Part shown: in pieces, positions 7,480 through 10,000 of the stretch | How positions within the stretch are numbered: the stretch's first letter is position 1 | Layout: each line of letters begins with the position of its first letter | NCBI RefSeq assembly: GCF_020217025.1 | Contig: NZ_JAIWOF010000087.1 | Location: forward strand, 1 to 10,000 | Direction: 5' to 3' | Length of the DNA: 10,000 nucleotides | Source of the DNA: Flavobacterium sp. | GTDB taxonomy: Bacteria > Bacteroidota > Bacteroidia > Flavobacteriales > Flavobacteriaceae | Notes under the pieces: model-generated | The model's input: only the letters and a program-made list of their open reading frames with translations | The model's database searches: none | Told to the model about the DNA's origin: nothing | Position numbers and translations under genes: made by a program

Positions 7480-7902
7480 ATGGCTAGAATTAGAGAATTA
7501 AACAAATGGGCTAATGCAAACACATGTATTCCGATAGATATTCTTAGAGTTTCATTAGGTGTTTTTTTACTTTTAAAAGGCGTTTCTTTTATTGTAGATA
7601 AAAAATATTTACATGACATTTTAAATTCAGTAGGAAGTTTCGGTAGCGAAATGTTACTTATTCATTATGTTGCAATGGCGCACATGGCAGGTGGAGTAAT
7701 GATTATCATTGGCTTCTTGACTCGTTGGTCAATTTGGGTTCAGTTACCTATACTTTTAGGTGCTTTCGCAATAAACTTTATTGGTGTATTTAATCCATCA
7801 GATTTTGTTCAATCATTAATAGCTTTCGCTACTAGTGTATTTTTCATCTTCTTTGGCAGTGGAAAACATTCTGCAGATTATTATTTAAAAATGGAAGAAT
7901 AA
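7480..7902 (+). CDS. DoxX-family inner-membrane protein
   Basis: This 140-residue protein has the DoxX/DoxD-like fold of four hydrophobic segments. These lie at about residues 19-38 (IDILRVSLGVFLLLKGVSFI), 60-79 (IHYVAMAHMAGGVMIIIGFL), 84-103 (IWVQLPILLGAFAINFIGVF) and 108-125. The RxxLGxFLLxKG start of helix 1 and the GGxxxxxGxxTR segment at the end of helix 2 are characteristic. Family members are integral membrane proteins of varied and mostly unclear function; some are linked to thiosulfate oxidation or to oxidative-stress complexes, but nothing here identifies a substrate. The charged tail after the last helix is short. It has its own promoter-like element and terminates toward a convergent gene through a long hairpin. 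Family call is good, function open. Confidence 0.85.
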   Translation: MARIRELNKWANANTCIPIDILRVSLGVFLLLKGVSFIVDKKYLHDILNSVGSFGSEMLLIHYVAMAHMAGGVMIIIGFLTRWSIWVQLPILLGAFAINFIGVFNPSDFVQSLIAFATSVFFIFFGSGKHSADYYLKMEE

Positions 7903-7908
7903 CTACTT

Positions 7909-8000
7909 AAGGTTGTATAAAAATTTTAATATAGTACTTACATCATAACTTCATAATCCATTCATTTAAGTGTTATATTAGGCATAATTTATACAACCTT
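7909..8000. repeat. Long imperfect palindrome between convergent genes; probable terminator, possibly MITE-like
   Basis: AAGGTTGTATAAA (7909-7921) is the exact reverse complement of 7988-8000, a 13-bp outer stem. After an internal loop of 5 by 7 bases, 7927-7940 pairs with 7967-7980 over 14 bp, two of them G-U in the plus-strand RNA, then two more pairs after one mismatch; the apical loop is about 20 bases. The sequence TATTTTTTT follows at 8001-8009, so a plus-strand transcript from the DoxX gene would end in a hairpin plus U-tract. The right arm holds the last codons (Lys-Val-Val-stop) of the minus-strand menE gene. The G-U pairs favour function in plus-strand RNA. A small mobile-element remnant is the alternative; I see no target-site duplication. 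Confidence 0.75.
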
Positions 8001-9044
8001 TATTTTTTTCAATGTTTGATTTCGATTCACTTTTTTTGTTTCTGTCTCTACAAATTCAGTAACAAACAAGACTTCTTTTGGTCTTTCAAATTTTTCTAAA
8101 GAATTAAAAATAGACGAATCAATGTCTCTTTTTTCACCTTCAAGAACTAGAACTACTTTTGAACCTAAAACAGCGTCAGGTTGACTAGTTATAAAAAATC
8201 TATTTTTAATTTTTGAAGCTAACTTTGTCTCTATTTGTTCAGGAAATAACTTAACTCCGCCACTATTAATCACATTATCGTAACGACCAATCCATTTGAA
8301 TTGATTCTCATTTAGAATTTCAACAATATCATTAGTAATTACTTTTTCATCAGTAATACTTGGAACATCAATTACCAAACAATTTCTATCATCATCTGAA
8401 ATGGAAACATGTTCTAAAACATTGAAATACGGATCTCCTATTTTTTTAGCAGCAATATGTGTTATGGTTTCGGTCATTCCATAAGTTTCATAAATATCTG
8501 ATTTTATGTTCTTTAATTTTGAAGCTAAATCATCAGAAACTTTTGCTCCACCAATTATTATCTTTTTGAATTGATATAATTTATCTAAACTATTTTCCGC
8601 CTGAAGTGGAACAATAGCAACAAAGTCATAATTCTTATGAGGTAATAAATCATCTAGGTGCGAACTCGGAGCCATAATATCTAACTCTAAACCAAGGATC
8701 ATGGCACGAACAATCATCATTTTTCCAGCAATATATTTAGCAGGCAAACACAGTAGCGCTTTATCTTGAGGATGCAAATTGAAAAAATTTCCTGTTGCAA
8801 TAGCAGAATAAACCATTGATTGCTTCTTGATTGTAATAACTTTAGGCGCTCCTGTAGTTCCAGAAGTAATCAACTGAATTGTTTCTTTATCATCTAACCA
8901 ATCCAATAAAAAAACACCTAAATCATTTTCATAATCTTTACCTTCTTTTATTAAAGTGTAAGCTAATTGATAAAGTGCTTCTTTATCAAAATGAAAATCA
9001 TTAATTTTAAATCGATTGTGTATATTTTTATAATGTGGAATCAT
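7989..9044 (-). CDS. menE: o-Succinylbenzoate-CoA ligase (short MenE, ANL superfamily)
   Basis: MenE activates o-succinylbenzoate with ATP and joins it to CoA, supplying the substrate for MenB in menaquinone synthesis in the cytoplasm. The adenylate-forming motifs are all visible in 351 residues: the P-loop TSGTTGAPK (60-68), the aromatic/acid motif YETYGMTET (185-193), the hinge region IGRYDNVINSGGVKLFPEQIE (252-271), and the C-terminal ETETKKVNR (333-341) with Lys338 as the expected catalytic lysine. The usual Gly before that lysine is Lys337 here. The protein is about 100 residues shorter than enterobacterial MenE, lacking much of the N-terminal subdomain, as is usual in Bacteroidota. Its start lies inside the end of the upstream CPBP protease gene, with 17 bases shared, so the two are co-transcribed and probably translationally coupled. 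An ATP-dependent ligase for another acid is possible, but MenE is the best fit. Confidence 0.85.
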   Translation of the reverse strand: MIPHYKNIHNRFKINDFHFDKEALYQLAYTLIKEGKDYENDLGVFLLDWLDDKETIQLITSGTTGAPKVITIKKQSMVYSAIATGNFFNLHPQDKALLCLPAKYIAGKMMIVRAMILGLELDIMAPSSHLDDLLPHKNYDFVAIVPLQAENSLDKLYQFKKIIIGGAKVSDDLASKLKNIKSDIYETYGMTETITHIAAKKIGDPYFNVLEHVSISDDDRNCLVIDVPSITDEKVITNDIVEILNENQFKWIGRYDNVINSGGVKLFPEQIETKLASKIKNRFFITSQPDAVLGSKVVLVLEGEKRDIDSSIFNSLEKFERPKEVLFVTEFVETETKKVNRNQTLKKIKVV

Positions 9045-9951
9045 CTAAATCAATTTCTTTGTTGCCTTCTATTAATTTTCCTGTCAATTTTTCTCTCCAA
9101 TTGTTCCAACCATAAACTTTAGAAAAAATTAAAAGTAAGATTGGAAATATTACAAAAACAGGTGTTAAAACATCAAAGCCAGCTGATGGTTCTGACAAAT
9201 CTTTTAAAATAGAATTGGTTTGAAATGCTGTCCAATCTGCCGTTAGTAATAAAGCTCCAACCAAATTATTAGCTGCGTGAAATCCTAAAGCTAATTCAAG
9301 ACCTTCGTCCATTAAAGTCATAATTCCTAGGAAAAATCCGGTTCCTATGTAGTAAATCATAATAATATAACCAATTTTTCCAACTTCTGGATTAGCAATG
9401 TGCATTAAACCAAACAACACAGATGTAATTATTAAAGGAATTAATCTGCTATTTGATGCTAAACCAATTCCTTGCATCATATGACCTCTAAAAAGATACT
9501 CTTCAAAACTCGTTTGCATTGGAACTAAAACAACGGCTAACATAAGAAAAATAAAAAATTTCTCAGGATTAAAATTCCAAACAAAATTCTCAGGTTGTGT
9601 AAAATAAAGCCCTAAAATCATTAAAGTAGTAATGCTTCCCCATAGGAAGAAAGAGAAAAAAACGCGTTTCCAATCGATTTTTGTTCTTGAAGTAGTCAAA
9701 CTAGTTATCGATTGTCCTTGAACGAATTTCACCCAAAACAAAACAATCAATAATCCAAAAGCTAATGGTCCTACAAGTGCTACAAAAGTTAAATTTACAC
9801 CTATCATTTTGATAGTCTGCTGAATAACTTCGTTAGTATCTACTCCATCAGACATTAAAAAATTAACAAGCATTAATAAAATGAATCCCAAAGGAATTGG
9901 TAAATAAGAAAATAAGTTAACTTTTTTAGATTTTAATTGTTCGATATACAT
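9028..9951 (-). CDS. CPBP-family intramembrane glutamic endopeptidase (CAAX-type)
   Basis: This 307-residue protein is a multi-pass membrane protein with about eight hydrophobic segments, roughly at residues 14-33, 52-76, 98-117, 131-147, 168-185, 193-213, 219-237 and 261-277. The CPBP (Abi/CAAX protease) signature is complete: EEYLFR (150-155, the catalytic glutamates and Arg), FGLMH (180-184) and HAANN (225-229). Such enzymes cleave within or near the membrane; bacterial substrates are mostly unknown, and some members protect against bacteriocins. The acidic C-terminal tail (residues 295-307) lies after the last helix. The gene is upstream of menE on the same strand and overlaps it by 17 bases. 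In flavobacteria I recall this pairing near menaquinone genes, so a menC or menA neighbour may lie beyond the right edge. The role next to menE is unexplained. The start ATG at 9951 has a promoter-like element 33 bases upstream. Confidence 0.92.
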   Translation of the reverse strand: MYIEQLKSKKVNLFSYLPIPLGFILLMLVNFLMSDGVDTNEVIQQTIKMIGVNLTFVALVGPLAFGLLIVLFWVKFVQGQSITSLTTSRTKIDWKRVFFSFFLWGSITTLMILGLYFTQPENFVWNFNPEKFFIFLMLAVVLVPMQTSFEEYLFRGHMMQGIGLASNSRLIPLIITSVLFGLMHIANPEVGKIGYIIMIYYIGTGFFLGIMTLMDEGLELALGFHAANNLVGALLLTADWTAFQTNSILKDLSEPSAGFDVLTPVFVIFPILLLIFSKVYGWNNWREKLTGKLIEGNKEIDLDDSTL

Positions 9952-9976
9952 ATTTTTAAACGAATTAAGTTTGCTA

Positions 9977-9984
9977 CTAAAGTA
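9977..9984 (-). promoter_or_regulatory. Possible -7 promoter element for the CPBP-menE pair
   Basis: Read on the minus strand this is TACTTTAG, one mismatch from TAnnTTTG, and it begins 33 bases before the ATG at 9951. The remaining bases to the window end hold no gene start. Any -33 element would lie at or beyond the right edge. Confidence 0.38.
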
Positions 9985-10000
9985 CTATTTTTTATTTCTT

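Noticed and set aside
9028..9951. CPBP protease as a bacteriocin-immunity or phage-defence (Abi) gene
   Set aside because: The family name allows it, but there is no bacteriocin or defence gene nearby and the overlap with menE points to a housekeeping setting.

Overview
The window looks like chromosomal DNA of a member of the Flavobacteriaceae, probably Flavobacterium or a close relative (Bacteroidota). The reasons are low GC (about one third by eye), mostly TAA stops, no Shine-Dalgarno sequences before the starts, TAnnTT-type -7 elements close to the ATGs, and proteins of flavobacterial style: a short MenE, a lone acyl-CoA carboxylase beta subunit, and an RluA enzyme with a long coiled-coil N-terminus. 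It is mostly core, housekeeping-type sequence. I see no phage, IS, CRISPR, tRNA or rRNA, and no gene-free stretch over about 130 bases.

Layout, left half (all + strand). The window opens inside prfB (peptide chain release factor 2), whose last 213 codons are present and which ends at a strong intrinsic terminator. Next is a stand-alone LpxD-family N-acyltransferase, followed by a weaker terminator. Then comes a tightly packed run of three genes: a methylcrotonyl-CoA-carboxylase-like carboxyltransferase beta subunit, an AT-rich exported protein I do not recognise, and a large RluA-family pseudouridine synthase. The gaps between them are 1 and 2 bases, so they are probably co-transcribed although their functions are unrelated.

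Layout, right half. A secreted M1-family aminopeptidase has its own promoter-like element, and a terminator hairpin overlaps its stop codon. A small DoxX-family membrane protein follows. Transcription then converges. On the minus strand a CPBP (CAAX-type) intramembrane protease overlaps by 17 bases a downstream menE-like o-succinylbenzoate-CoA ligase of menaquinone synthesis. The space between doxX and menE is filled by a roughly 92-base imperfect palindrome whose right arm encodes the last codons of menE.

How the genes relate: there is no single pathway here. The themes are translation (RF2, RluA), envelope lipid A (LpxD), acyl-CoA metabolism (carboxylase), extracellular peptide use (M1 peptidase) and respiratory quinone synthesis (MenE). 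I found no convincing new multi-gene system. The items most worth a second look are the palindrome at 7909-8000, the cysteine-containing N-terminal region of the RluA protein, the AT-rich orphan gene at 3493-4023, and the recurring promoter-like motif at a constant distance from the starts.
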